From Camarhynchus parvulus (taxonomy: Eukaryota > Chordata > Aves > Passeriformes > Thraupidae): a stretch of 64,000 bases of DNA. Location of the stretch: assembly GCF_901933205.1 (NCBI RefSeq), contig NC_044601.1:32154352-32218351 (forward strand). Reading direction: 5' to 3'. Position 1 is the stretch's first letter. Every line of letters starts with the position of its first letter. Under the pieces are notes generated by a model. That model was not told the DNA's origin. It ran no database searches and saw only the letters and a list, made by a program, of their open reading frames with translations. Below, in pieces: positions 12,855 through 24,889 of the stretch. Made by a program: the position numbers and the translations under genes.

Positions 12855-13318
12855 AGGCATACAAACATATAGAATAGATTAGGTGCAGAAAAACTGGCAT
12901 CTATCAGGGTGTAGAAACATTCCTTCAATGTTTCCCTGGCTGCACCTCAGTGAAGTATAGCAACTGGACCATGTTTGCCAATGGCAGGCCAGACATTTGA
13001 GTAGACTCATTGGATGATCAGAGTCTAGAAAAAGGAGGTCAGAAGAGTTGCCTAAGTGTATCTTGGACAGATTTTTTCCAGTGCACACATACAGATTTGA
13101 TCTGATGTAAGGAAAAATTCCTGCCTGTAGTTCATAAGCCCAAGGAGCCTCCTTACTGCTATTGCAGTAACAACACTGCTGCAACAGCTGCTGAGATACT
13201 TCAGTTCTATTTTCACTTTCTGAATTGTCTCAGAAATCCAGCAAATTCAATAAAGACACATTTTGTTGCACAAATACCCTTTTATACGTTCAGTCCAGGG
13301 AAATATTTCTGTAGTCAT
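12855..13318. other. Unassigned sequence between two LTRs
   Basis: This stretch holds a minus-strand ORF of 101 codons (12879-13184) with no recognisable motif. It may be decayed ERV internal sequence belonging to the LTR at 12557-12851. Confidence 0.3.
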
Positions 13319-13897
13319 TGTACTGAGCCTAGCTGGGATCGTGTTAATTTTTTGCATGGGCATCCTCACAGTGCTGTGCTTTGCACTGGTAGCTAGAAGG
13401 GTATTGATAATGCACCAGTGCTTTCACTATGGTTGAAAACTGCTAGCACAGCTTAAGTGCTGTCTCTCAAACATTCTACCCCAATCAGTAGTGTGGAGTT
13501 CGCCAAGAACTTGGGAGGGGAAGCAACCAGGACAGCTGACCCAAACTGACAAAGGAGCACTCCATACCAGATGGTGTTGGCTTGGATATAAAGGCTAAGA
13601 AAAGAAGAAAGAAGGAGTGGCATTCATTATTTCCAACACTGGCATTTTGGAGCAACCACTACCCGTGTTGAAGCCCTGCTACCGGGAAGTGGCTGGACAT
13701 GGCATGATGTAGAGAAGTAGAGAATAGTTTCTTTTGCCTTTCCTTCTGCATGTGTAACGTTTTGTTTTTGTAAATTGCAATATCTCAACGTATGCCTTGT
13801 TTTCTATCTTATTTTTTCAGTCCTGTCCAGCTGAGACAGGGGAGTGATAAAGTGGCTTGGTGGGCGTCTGAAATCCAGCCAAGGTCAACCCACGACA
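13319..13897 (+). mobile_element. Solo LTR, avian ERVL type, nearly full length
   Basis: It starts TGTACTGAGCCTAGCTGGGA and ends in GGTCAACCCACGACA. Internal landmarks are 'gacagctgacccaaactgac' (13531), a TATAAA promoter box at 13587-13592 and the 'gtgttgaagccctgctaccg' block (13665). This is the layout of an LTR family found across birds, whose end reads AACC(A/C)CACGACA. Flanking 5-mers gtcat (13314-13318) and gtctt (13898-13902) match at four of five bases, compatible with an old 5-bp ERVL target duplication. No internal region is attached. Confidence 0.75.
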
Positions 13898-13902
13898 GTC
13901 TT

Positions 13903-16900
13903 CCACAACCATTAGAAATTTGATCATAGCCTCTTACAGACATATCAGCTGTACATGGTATAGTTTGTTGTCATTATGCAAAACACAGATCATCTTTAAG
14001 TTGTGGGCATTAAGGAATTAAAATCTTACCATGTGAAAAAGCAAAAGGGTGTGACATCTAATGTGGTCATATCCAAATCTTTATGTACAATAGATAAGCT
14101 TCTGGTATTAAACAACTGGGGCAGTTGAGTCCTTAGTAGGGTAGCTAACATCCCAAGGAGAGAGCTACACATATGCAGACAAAAAGAGAAAGTTGTACAG
14201 GAAGCACCCCCTCCAGTTTTATTCAAGATTATTTCAGTTCGTGTTCCTTTCTTCTAGGCACTGCACCACAACAACATATGCAACAGACCCAGGCATCCTA
14301 TAATAAAAGGAATTATTTTCCTGTATTTTCTTTAAAGCTTCTTTTTATTCCACAATGCTTATAGCAAATGAGTTGCATAGTTAACAAGCTGGATCTACAG
14401 CTCATCTACAACAGCATACTTCTGTTGATACCAAATTTAAAAAAGAAGGCACAGGTGTAAATGACTGTCTATAGCCAGTAAGGAGTCAGTGAGACAGGTT
14501 AAATCTGGCTCTAGGTTAAGCTCTAACTAAACCTAAGTAAGGCTTGTTTTTACAGATTATGCTACAAAGATTATCCCCTTATTTATATGTCTTTGGGATA
14601 TAAATATCCGACTAGTACCATAGAGATGCCTGGCCTGATGCTGAGGTGATGACTTTGGTTTAGGATCTTCTGTTAGTTATAGGACAACCATACTCTGAAG
14701 GAGCTGCTAGTTTAAATAAAGCTTCAACACAAGACTTGTAATATATCTAGGCCATCTGTTTGCAATTAATAGTAAAATTTATGATTGAGTTAGGGTTCAG
14801 ATCAACAGACAATACTGGCTTTAGATTAAGCAGTTTGTAGAAATGCCTCTGGGCAGAATCTGCATTCTCTATGTGTACCCTCTATAATAATAATTGAAGC
14901 ATCTTGTGGTAGGACAGTCAGTCGATAAATATGAGTAAACAAATATATGATACAGATTGGAAAGAATAGCAAAGCTAAGCCTGAAATGTGCAAACATTGT
15001 AGCAGCTAAATTTAAGTCAAAGTCAGGAGGGGCTGCTGGTAAATCCTGACATTATGTTCTACTTCATAGAGGTAAATAATCTAGAATCCAGAATTTTAGT
15101 TCTGCAAAGATGGCTGTGGAATAAGACTTAGCTGCATCTGAAGCTGGACTATCAGACACTTCTCATTTTGAAAGAACTAGACTTGATCAACTGCATTGTG
15201 GGCTTGGTTCCCAAGATCTTTCCAGTTTGGGATAGAAGTGTTACAAAGCAGCCTACACTGCTTATGTCTGAACGAGTAATACAGCTCACTCAAATGTTCT
15301 GGCAGACCTGGAAACCTGCAAATGGGTCTGCAGCATGACAGGCCAATCAAGTTCCTCCTTTAGGTTTGAGATTTTATTTTCCATGTGAAACACCAGAGGT
15401 TCTTTACTAGAAATTTCAACTCAGAGTTTTTCTTGTGTTCCACTGTGCTTCTGTGAGTGGATGCTGTCTCTCCAAGCCAGTTTAAGTTGTTCCTTCAGTA
15501 CGTTTTAAAAAACATACCCTAGGAATTAGGTTACTCCATGTTAAAGAGAATTTTTTCCTCTCAATTCCAGCAGATTACTACTACAACATTAAAATTGTAA
15601 TCCTCATTGCAAAACAAAGATCAAACCAAGTAAAGGCAGAGCTGTGCTTCACCCCTTATTCAAAGCTACAAATAACAAAAGCTTCTGTATGAAGAGCATC
15701 ACCTTAGTTGTTTCCTTTCACAAGACTAAAAAACAAACATAGTTTTGTTTCAGTTTCTGGATTATTTTGTTTCTAGTTACGTAGGCCTGCCAATCTGTTG
15801 TTCCTGTAAAATATTTTGTCTTACACTGAAAAGGGTTTTAGACTATACAATGCCTCCCTGTGGAATTTGTATGCTTCTTCAACATAATATTGCAATGTGT
15901 TTTCTAAATTACCTTGAGGAACTTGGACTCAAAATAGTGGTATGTTTCTATCTGCTTTCCCTAGAACATAAGTTTTTAACCTGCAATACTGTCCTTTATT
16001 GAATAGCTAAATAAGTGAAAATTGTTTCAAATTTATTGGTTGTTGTAGCTTGGTAACCTAGTGAAGTAATAAATTCAGATTTTTGAGTCAACTGGAATGT
16101 CACACCAGTTACAAAAATATAAATTGCTCAGCACACATATGAGTGTACCATGAATAGAAGCATAGGATATCCAATCAGTGCAGTGGATTTTGTACATTTC
16201 TTTTCTAACCAGGTATTTGACTTCTGCAGACTGATGGCACTAACTCTCTGAACATGCTCATGAGGACGTTCACGTGTGCCATTCATCCTAGTGAATATAC
16301 AAACAACTAGAGCTAACAGCATGTACAAGAGAGCAGGCACCTGTGATATGTTTCTTGCTGGCAACGAGCAGAAATGAAAGAATTTACCCTAGGAAAAGGA
16401 GTGTTAGATATATATTGTTGTTCTGTTGCTAGGCATAAAATCAAAGTGTGCTTTACTTTCTCTGCCTTTTTTTTTAGCTGTTAAAAAAGGAGGAGAAGAT
16501 GTCTACTTGCCTTGATCTCTTGTAAACAGTGGTGCAGTAAGATACTTAATGCACACTGCTAGATGATAAATCAGTGATCAAAGTATTCCTTTGTGTCAAA
16601 TGAGCAATCTGGTCCTTTGTTTTCCAGTATTCTTTTCTTAAATGACTTCACCCTCTGATAAAGATGGAGCAAAATCGTTAACTTATGAAATGTAATACCA
16701 AATTTTAAAGAGAATTGTTAAAATGCTTGTTGGGTGTAGGTTCACTTGACTCTTTTCAGAACAAAAGGAATGTTTCAACAGGTAACAAATCTGAGGATAC
16801 ATGACTAGATATTTTTTAAGCTGTGAAATTCTCAGTTATTATTTAAATGGAATGGGCTATCTGAAATTTTTTATTTTCTTGGCCACTATAAAAATTTGCA

Positions 16901-18810
16901 TCATTTGGGGAGAAAGTCTTTCTTATTCTGTCAATTTTCCACAAAACATAAGTAAGGTGATTTACATGACTACTGTGAGTTTAGTACTTTAGAGTTATAC
17001 TTGAAATTGTCATCGTCTGTACTGAGCTTTATGCTAACAGAGTAAATTCTGCTCATATATAACTTTAAAATAAACACACATAGGGACAATGAAGGAATTA
17101 GTGACTTCTTTGGTTGTTTTTTTCTATTTCACTTTATCTGTGATATGTGGTTCAGATGGCTGGACAGTAATAGCTTTGAATTCACCATGGCAATGGCAAT
17201 GAAGCTCTTTTCTATCTTACTGTCTTTTTACAGGGCTTGCTGCATGCTGTAAATGGATTGGAAGCTCCAGAAAGAAAACAATTTTTCCACTATTCCAGGC
17301 TGTATGTTACTTGACTGCAAAATGGAGGTTTGAGAGTTGAAATCTATTACAGGGAAGTTCCTTGGTTTATTTCAGAGGCAGTATTTTTCTGTCCTGGAAA
17401 CAGAGAGTAGGGGAGGAGAGCAGAAAAAGGAACATTACCTTTAGTGTTCTGAAAAGTTTTAGTGAACTGCAATTGTTTCTCTTACAGAAACTTGTTCCTC
17501 TTGGAGGTCTTTCTGTTCTTTCAGAGACCAAGTACTTTTGCTTAGAGAGAATAAATTTTTAAATAAAGAGTAATAAAGTTTTATAGCTTATTTAGCACTT
17601 CAGAATGCAAATATTGTGTCTTCTGTTCCTGAAAAAGGCTTTTATATGCAGCAGTAATTTTACTCCAGCTACATTTTCTGGCAAGGCTGATTTGGATGAT
17701 TAAAAAGGGGATATTTTACTACATTTTCTGCTGTAACATTTTGCCACTTCAGTGTTTCTAAAATAGGTCACATAATTTATTTTACAGTCGAGTTAACATT
17801 GACTAGAAATATAAAGTAGTGACATCATGGCTTCCTGCCAGGAAAAAAAAAAAAAGAAAATTAGTAGAAGTAAATGCTGAAGGCTGAATTGTAGTAAATG
17901 CAAAAGGGTTGCAGAAATAAATTCAACTACTGCCTGTGGTAAGGAACAAAGGTGCAGTTGGGTTTGAGTTTTTTTGTTGTGTGCTTTTGTGCGTTTGGAG
18001 GGTATTCTTGGTTGGTTGGTTGTCTTTAAATGAATGTTGAATCTTTGCAGCCTTTATAGGACTTGATAAATTTCAAGTCCATTGTTGAAAGAGGCAGCAG
18101 CTGAATGGCAGGGTAAAACAAGCTATTCCAGTAAGTTTGACATAATTCACCTTTAAGGATTTGAAGCACAAAGAATGAAATAAATTATCAAGGTTAGAAC
18201 TCCACTTGAGAAATTGCATTAAATTAGCTTTTCTCATGTTTCAGTGGCTTAAGTATTCTTAATTCAAGAATAAAATGCTAAGACAAGCCTTCTATTGTAA
18301 GAAGGCTAAAAAAGATTAAGTGCACATTTGACCTCTATCTGTAGCAGCGACCACTTTATTCATACAAACTTAAGCCAGGTCTTACTGTATCCAGTAAACT
18401 GTAAGATTGTGGACTGCCTTGGTAAGGTAAGGGAAAATGAACGTTTAAATTGCCAAATTAAATGCTCTTTCTCAAAATAGTTGAGAGATGTAATGTGAAT
18501 GCTGTGTCTTTAACCACAGGAGAACCATAAGATTGTTGTCATTATCAAATAGAGCAGGACAAATACAAATAATAAAGAAATAGCTGAAATGAAAGCAGAA
18601 CACCATGTTATACCAGCAAATCTCTTGACCAGTGCAGAAACTATTAACAGTGAGCAACTCTTACAAAGCTTTTTTGTAGAAAATACAAATTGCCACCTAA
18701 GGGGAAAAAAAAAAGGAACAAAACAGGAAAAAAACCCCAAACCAGAGTCCAGTGTTGACTTCAGATTTTATTAGCTCAGACTGAATACTGTGCATGTTTT
18801 AAGATGTTGG
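13903..18810. other. Unannotated AT-rich interval
   Basis: About 4.9 kb with no recognised gene. It includes short A-runs (17842-17855) and T/G-rich patches (17968-18022). ORFs are all under 86 codons and lack coding signature. Confidence 0.5.
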
Positions 18811-18814
18811 TATT

Positions 18815-19385
18815 GCTTCTTTCTTGAATATTCAGCTTTGAGCTGGAAGGGGCTTTAAAGATCACCCTCTTCATGGCAGGGACCCCTCTCAGTAGACCAG
18901 GTTGCTCAGAGCCCCTGTCCAACCTGGCCTTAAAAACTTCCAGGGATGAGGCATCCACAGCTTCTCTGGCAACCTGTTCCAGTGCCTCACCATGGGCACT
19001 GAGGAAAGAATTTCTTCCTAAGATCTGTTCTAAATCTCTCCTCTTTTAGTTTAAGATGTTCTCCTCAGGCTTACGAGTTTCCTTGAAAAAATTTGCTCTT
19101 AGTGTTTTCTGTAAACCCTTCTCAGACACAGGGCTGTGCTAAGGTTTCCCTTGAGCCTTCATTCCCCAAGCTGAAGAACCCAAAATGTCTCAGCCTGCCA
19201 TCACAGCAGAGGAGCTCCAGCCCTTGGATTGCCTTCATGGCCTCTTTTGGACTCACCCTGGTAGGTGCAAGCTTTTCTTGCACCAAGACCCCAGAGCTGT
19301 GTGGAATACTCCAGGCAGAACCCATGAGAGTAGACTAGAGGAGGAGAATCACTTCCCAAGACCTATGGGGTCCACACATTTTTAG
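18815..19385 (-). mobile_element. CR1 LINE fragment, minus strand
   Basis: Plus-strand landmarks read as the reverse complement of a CR1 3' end: 'gtagaccaggttgctcagag' (18892), 'cttccagggatgaggcatcc' (18938), 'gcaacctgttccagtgcctc' (18969) and 'gaatttcttcctaagatct' (19007). The distal half, about 19190-19385, is more diverged ('attgccttcatggcctcttt'). No intact ORF. Confidence 0.8.
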
Positions 19386-19389
19386 ATGT

Positions 19390-21625
19390 AGCCCAGAATG
19401 CAAGTTTAATGGACTACATTGTCTTTGGATTGCTTTTAATTAATTTTTCTAAGTACTATTTTCTTAGTAGTAGACTATCCAGTCTTATCTGATAATGACA
19501 CTTTTTCCCTAGTGTTTTGAGTGATTAATCATCTTGTATGAAAGAACTTATTTATCTTTTTCCAGTTCTTAAAAATAAAAAATTGATTGCACTTTTTTCA
19601 TATCAAGAACAAAGTACAAGTGAACCTTTAATCAGACTGTCCAACTGTTGGAATAGAAAATGTTTTTCTCATAAATTAGTATTTTACAACTTTAAGGAAA
19701 ATGCTGTATATCTTTGCAAGCTAATTCAGTTAACTGTTCGTATAACACACTCAAGATTTTATTTTCATCACAAAAATATGTGTGAAAAAATATCACTGCC
19801 AACATAGTACTTCAGAAGATAAGGTGATCATGTACTTAAACTTGCCCATGTAAGCTTCAAGGAATATAAAAGGAAAATTTAGTTTGTTAAAGACAGATTG
19901 TTCTAACAGAGACTTAGGGATTATGCATTTTCCTTAATGCAGTTTTCCTGTATTGGCTTTCTGTTGCTGACATGCCAGTTCTGTAATCAGTCATATGGAT
20001 AGTATAATTTAGTTAAATAAGCTTGGTGTTTCTAAAATTTACAGCACTATCTTAATAGACATAACTATTTGCAAGATCCAACCTTAAGTATCAGGAATTA
20101 CTAGATGCTGATGATACATGGACATACTGTATCAAATTACAGGATTTTATTACAAGTTCATACAAATGTTTATTACAGCCAAATATGCTTGGGTCCGGAA
20201 AAGACTTGTTAGGGCTATTTCTGTCCTCTTTCATGTGACAACTCAGAATTCTAGAGCTTAGTCAAATTAAACAGAGAAATCAGACAAGTTTAATTAGAAG
20301 ATAAGATACTTGAATCGACTTGCAATTCCTTTGAGTCACTCAATTTAGCATTTTAAGAGCTAGTTTACTCTATGTCCACAGAGAAATCATGGCCCCTGGG
20401 GAAATGGTGGAATAAAACCTGTGTTCTCTTGTGCCTTTGTGGTGAGCTTGGCTATGCTCCAGATCACTCTCTTTCTAGGTGATGCAGGGGCCTGCAATAT
20501 ATTTATCAGGGTCCAAAAAGAAGCAGTAATCTTGCTCCAGTGAAGCAGAACCTGCATGTGATTTTCTTACTAAATTTTGATACTTAAATAAATTCTGTAG
20601 GTTGCCTATTTGAAGATTTGCATATAGCAAATTAATGACGTATGTCTGCTACGGAACTAAAAGAAGTTGTTCATGACACTGCAGCCACATTGCTTTTATA
20701 ATTACATGGCTGTGTGCCTTGTTTGAGTGGAGGTACTCTAGTTGTGGAATGACTTTCTTTCTGTGTAGTGTGACAGATCTTAAGGAGTTTTGCTCCCTTT
20801 ACAGCTTCAAGTGAAGCTCAGCTGCTGGTCATGTGGGGACAGACATTGCCAATAGGTTCCCTCAGAGTGGTGCATTTGTGACACTTGATATAGCCTGTTA
20901 TCTCCTTCCAACTTGCATTTTTAAGTCACCAAATCACTTGAGATATGTACACACATGTATGTGCATATACCACTTGCTGTGCTGCAGCACAGTGTTGTAG
21001 CATAACTGAAGTACTCCGTCTGGGTAGGTTTATTGGCCTGATATATCCAGGAGCTTGAGCCTGGTGGCCTCATCAGACTTTTTGTCTGTATGCTTTATGG
21101 CCACAGCTATAGTATTCACTTTTTGTGTGATACTTCTAAAGCAAAGAAGAGAATGTGGATGTTATACCTTCCTAAAGTTAAAATTTCATCAATTTCATGC
21201 ATTTCTTTCTATAGCAAGAATGATAAGAGTGGAAGTAATGTTTTCAGAGGCATTAAATAATCTTGTCCAAGGGATATTTTTAATAGCAGCATTCTTAATG
21301 TGTGTGAGGTCAACATGTAAATTATGGGTAGAAAACTGAAATGTCTGGTTGCTGCTATGCAACCATCTAACAGAATATTCTACTCTCTAGCCACATAAAG
21401 AACTATAGAGATAACAGTGCTAGCACTCAGCCTGTTATGCATATAACCGTATTGCACTAAAAGATATGTATTAAGGAGCTCAGTGATTTTGTCCTACGTT
21501 TAACCTTTGTCATATTACCTCCTATTTTGTGCATCAGGGCCTTGTAAGGATGTAAGGAGCACAGCTGCTTCTCTTACACACTGTTAAGGCCACAGAAGGA
21601 CTTTGCCATGCTATAAGCACTGAAG
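19390..21625. other. Unannotated interval
   Basis: No gene or repeat family recognised. A perfect 16-bp palindrome ctgtgctgcagcacag lies at 20977-20992. A 94-codon hydrophobic ORF at 21055-21339 has no family motif. Confidence 0.45.
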
Positions 21626-21629
21626 AAAG

Positions 21630-22331
21630 TGTCAGGATGGTGCTATCTCCAGGCCTGGTTGAGGCAAGATCTGGTCAGTACCTCCTGGGTGATTCATCTA
21701 GAGAAAAATTCCCACTTTGTAAACTGTGTAAAGAAGCAGCTGCTTACACACAGACCTACCACTGGTCAAACAAAGATCACCCCAACTTATGGGACAGATG
21801 CCCTCTGTGACCACCAATGCCCAGAAAAGCCCCCCTCGCCCCCTCCCCCCAAATATGCTTCCATGTATACCTGGAACTTGGACTGTAAAATAAACCACCA
21901 TGCCTGGAATTTGAGATAAGATAAAGGTGGTACTATTGTCCAGGTGTTATCCAAGACTTAGGGGGAGATTAACAAAGCCTGGGGGGAAGAATGGATCACT
22001 GATAATAGACGCAAAAGAATGCAGAATTTACCCACCACAAGGGAAGCCACCTCAGCAGCTGTGCGGAAATCAGCTCCAGCAAGGTAAAAGTTAATTCTGT
22101 CAAGGGGAGATCATGACCACTGACTCACAACTACTGACTCAACAAACCCATCAGCTGAAAGACTGGGCATATACACTAATTACCATAAGAAGGGAGGGAA
22201 TTATTTAATTGTAAGAATAAGAGAACTGAGGAGACAATAAGCATTAATTCCTTTGTTTGCTAAGATGTATAAATAGTAACTGCTTGGAAATACAAATAAC
22301 TGGCATCTTCGGCAGAGGATGGATGGACACA
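21630..22331 (+). mobile_element. Probable ERV fragment: internal remnant plus 3' LTR
   Basis: At 21981-21991 a purine run ggggggaagaa resembles a retroviral polypurine tract and is followed at once by TGGATCACTG, which would be the LTR start (21992). The putative LTR holds TATAAA at 22268-22273, then 'taactgcttggaaatac' and 'ggcatcttcggcagagga', and ends near GGACACA (22331). The sequence before the tract (21630-21991) has no stable ORF and is assigned to ERV interior by position only. The family was not identified. Confidence 0.4.
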
Positions 22332-22334
22332 AAT

Positions 22335-23210
22335 TAATTTTTAATTATGTGACTTGTCAAAAGCACAGCATGTCTTGAAAAGTGATGGAAAAACATTGTG
22401 AGGTTATACTGTAAATTCCATTTTGGTCAGGAAAGTTTTCCTTCTGAATTTGCATACATGGGAGGAAATGTATCCATAACATACCAAATACTATCATCTT
22501 ATATAGCACATTTGGAGCCAGGGGTTGCTGCAGGAATGATTGACTGTGTAGGTAACACATGCAGATTTCTCCTAACCTAACCTACTTTGGTTCAAAGCTG
22601 CACAGAGCTCAGTTACTTGATAACAACAACTTAACATGCCTCTTCAGTGGCTTATTTTACCATTATTCTTCCAAAGTCCAAACTGGTGAATAGACAAGGT
22701 AAAATAAATGAAAGCCACAAACAGACTGTGAAAAATACTTATATAAAGTAGCATTAGTAAAGAGAATTGGGAGATCATCTCAAATTTGGAAACATTAAAA
22801 GACTGAAGGAAAGACAGATTATACAGAAGGAGGAATTGGGCAGGGGAAAAGAAGAAAAATAGAAAAAAAATTAAACCTTGTGTTAGGAGTAATTTTGCTC
22901 TGAACAGAATTTCTTTCTTTACAGTTCAAGCAGATGAAATTTCTCTTTCTGAAACTTCCTCTCCAGCCCAGCCCACCTCACCTTTTCACTCAAACTCACA
23001 CACACTTGCATTGCTAATTCTGCTGTTTTGTTGCAATTCATGTGTTCACATGTAACTTGCTGGGACGTTGGCTGAATATATTTGGAGCCAAGACATCTCG
23101 GTCTCATGCAGCAGATTTTTACACACCAACCTGGTACAGTCATGTTGTAAGTTCACCACAGAGGAGGGTGGCTTTTAAATGGTGGCTTTCTAGAGACCTC
23201 TGGGTTGTAC
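22335..23210. other. Unannotated interval
   Basis: Purine-rich patches (22840-22870) and short ORFs. No gene or repeat family recognised. Confidence 0.45.
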
Positions 23211-23214
23211 AAAT

Positions 23215-24126
23215 TAGGTGAGTTGACCCTGTTTGAAAGCCAAGTGGCCACCAAAGCTACTCATCTCTTTGACTGGGCAGGGGAGAAAAAATATAATGAA
23301 AGGCTCCAGAGATGAGATTAGGACAGGGTAGGGAATGGAGACTGCTATCACTCTATCCCACATTGTCTCTGCTTCTTCCTCCTCAGAGGCAGTAGTCTTC
23401 AACCCTTCCCCTGTTCCAGCATGGAGTCCTGCCCATGCTGTAAGAGAGGGTGCAGGCCTACATGAACTTTTCCAACATGTGTTGTTCCCTTGGGCTGCTG
23501 CAGTGCTTCATGAACTGCTCCAGTGTGGGTCCCTCCCATCAGTTGCAGTTCTTCAGGAACAGACCGTTCTAGCATGTGACCCTGTGAGATCGCAAGTCCT
23601 GCCACTAAACCTGCACCAGTGCAAGCTCCTCTCCACAGTTTCACACATCCTGACAGAAGCCTGCTTCCTCATAAACTGCCTGCAGGCTCAAAACCTCCTT
23701 CAGATGTACACCTTCTCCAGCATGGGGTCATCTGTGGACTGCAGATGGGTCTCTGCTCCACTTTGCACCACCATAGGCTGCAAGGGCACAACTGCCTAGC
23801 CATGGTCTTCAACATAGTCTGCAGGAGACCATCTGTTCCAGCACCTGGAGCACCTCCTGCCCGTTCTTCACTGCCCTTGGGGTTTGCAGGGCTCTTGCTT
23901 TCACATATTCTCACTCCTATGATCCCTGGCTGCAAATACTTCTGTGTAGTACCTGTTTTCCTTCTTGAATATGTTATTCCAGTGCTACCTTGGCTGGTAT
24001 TGGGTCTGTCTTGGAGGTGACAGGGATTGGCTGTGTTGGACATAGGGGAAGCTCCTACCTGCTTCTCACAGAAGCAGCACTGTAAGCCCCCCTGCTACCA
24101 AAACCTTGTCATGCAAACCCAATACA
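23215..24126 (-). mobile_element. LTR of an avian ERVL-like element, minus strand
   Basis: On the minus strand it begins TGTATTGGGTTTGCATGACA (24126 downward) and runs to a terminus resembling GGGTCAACTCACC (about 23215). Plus-strand landmarks are 'tccagcatggggtcatctg' (23716), 'ccagcacctggagcacctc' (23838), 'ttctcactcctatgatccct' (23909) and 'gaagctcctacctgcttctc' (24049). Repeated 'ctgctccagtgtgggtcc'-like units in the middle explain the ORFs on both strands here, which are not genes. No matching target duplication was found, so one boundary may be off by a few bases. Confidence 0.65.
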
Positions 24127-24129
24127 GCG

Positions 24130-24540
24130 AGGTTTTGTTATGCAGTGGGTTTTTGAAGGCAATGCCCTTTGTGGGGTTCATGATTGGCTACAATTTCTAC
24201 ATCTGTATGGCTGGTGTGTGGCAGCAGCCCCTCTCATGGTGAGCCAGCAGCAGCACAGAGTTGAGCAGAAGTGACTGAGTTGCTTGGGCAGAACAGCTGG
24301 ACAGCACATGACTGCACATGAGGGTCACACCAGGGAACAGAGCTGTCTGGCACCAGCTCTCAGCCAGGCCAACCTCCTGTTGCAATGTGTGCACTGTCTT
24401 CAGCACTAGCTCTCAACAACTGTAGAAGGAAACTGAACTTCCTTGTTTAGAAACACTGATTAATACATGTGATACCTTGAAGGAGAAAATAGTAAACTCT
24501 GATTATCTTACTAATTATCAACACCTTAGAGTCTTGTTGA
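24130..24540. other. Unassigned sequence beside LTR
   Basis: Moderately GC-rich for this window. It may be ERV-derived because it touches the LTR start at 24126, but no motif supports that. Confidence 0.3.
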
Positions 24541-24544
24541 GGGA

Positions 24545-24750
24545 TTTTGTTTGGTTGCTTTTATGGTTTTTTGGTTATTTTTGTGGTTTTGTTGTTTTGT
24601 AGTTCTGGGGGGTTTTTTGGTGGTGGTTTTTTGGGGGGGAGTTGGTATTTTGGGATTTTTCTTGGTCTATTTGGTTGGTTGGTTGGTTGTTTTGCTTTGT
24701 TGTTGTTGTTGTTTGCTTTGATTTGGGTTTGGGTTTGTGTTTTTTGGTGA
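24545..24750. repeat. G/T-rich low-complexity tract
   Basis: About 200 bp composed almost only of G and T on the plus strand, with runs of six or more T and an eight-G run near 24634-24641. The 67-codon Phe/Gly/Leu/Val-rich ORF here is a composition artefact. Confidence 0.8.
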
Positions 24751-24800
24751 AATCAAGACTTTAGGGCAGAAGACCCTTGTTTCAAAACTGAAAGAAATGG

Positions 24801-24871
<71 letters not shown>

Positions 24872-24885
24872 CAGACAGATAGACT
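24801..24885. repeat. (AGAT)n microsatellite
   Basis: An uninterrupted AGAT array covers about 24801-24870 (roughly 17 units), followed by degenerate acagacagatagac. Its length is probably polymorphic. It explains the Ser-Ile-Tyr-Leu repeats read on the minus strand. Confidence 0.95.
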
Positions 24886-24889
24886 GACA

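Noticed and set aside
23335..24043. Overlapping ORFs up to 154 codons on both strands
   Set aside because: They lie inside an ERVL-like LTR with internal repeated units, and LTRs of this type encode no protein.
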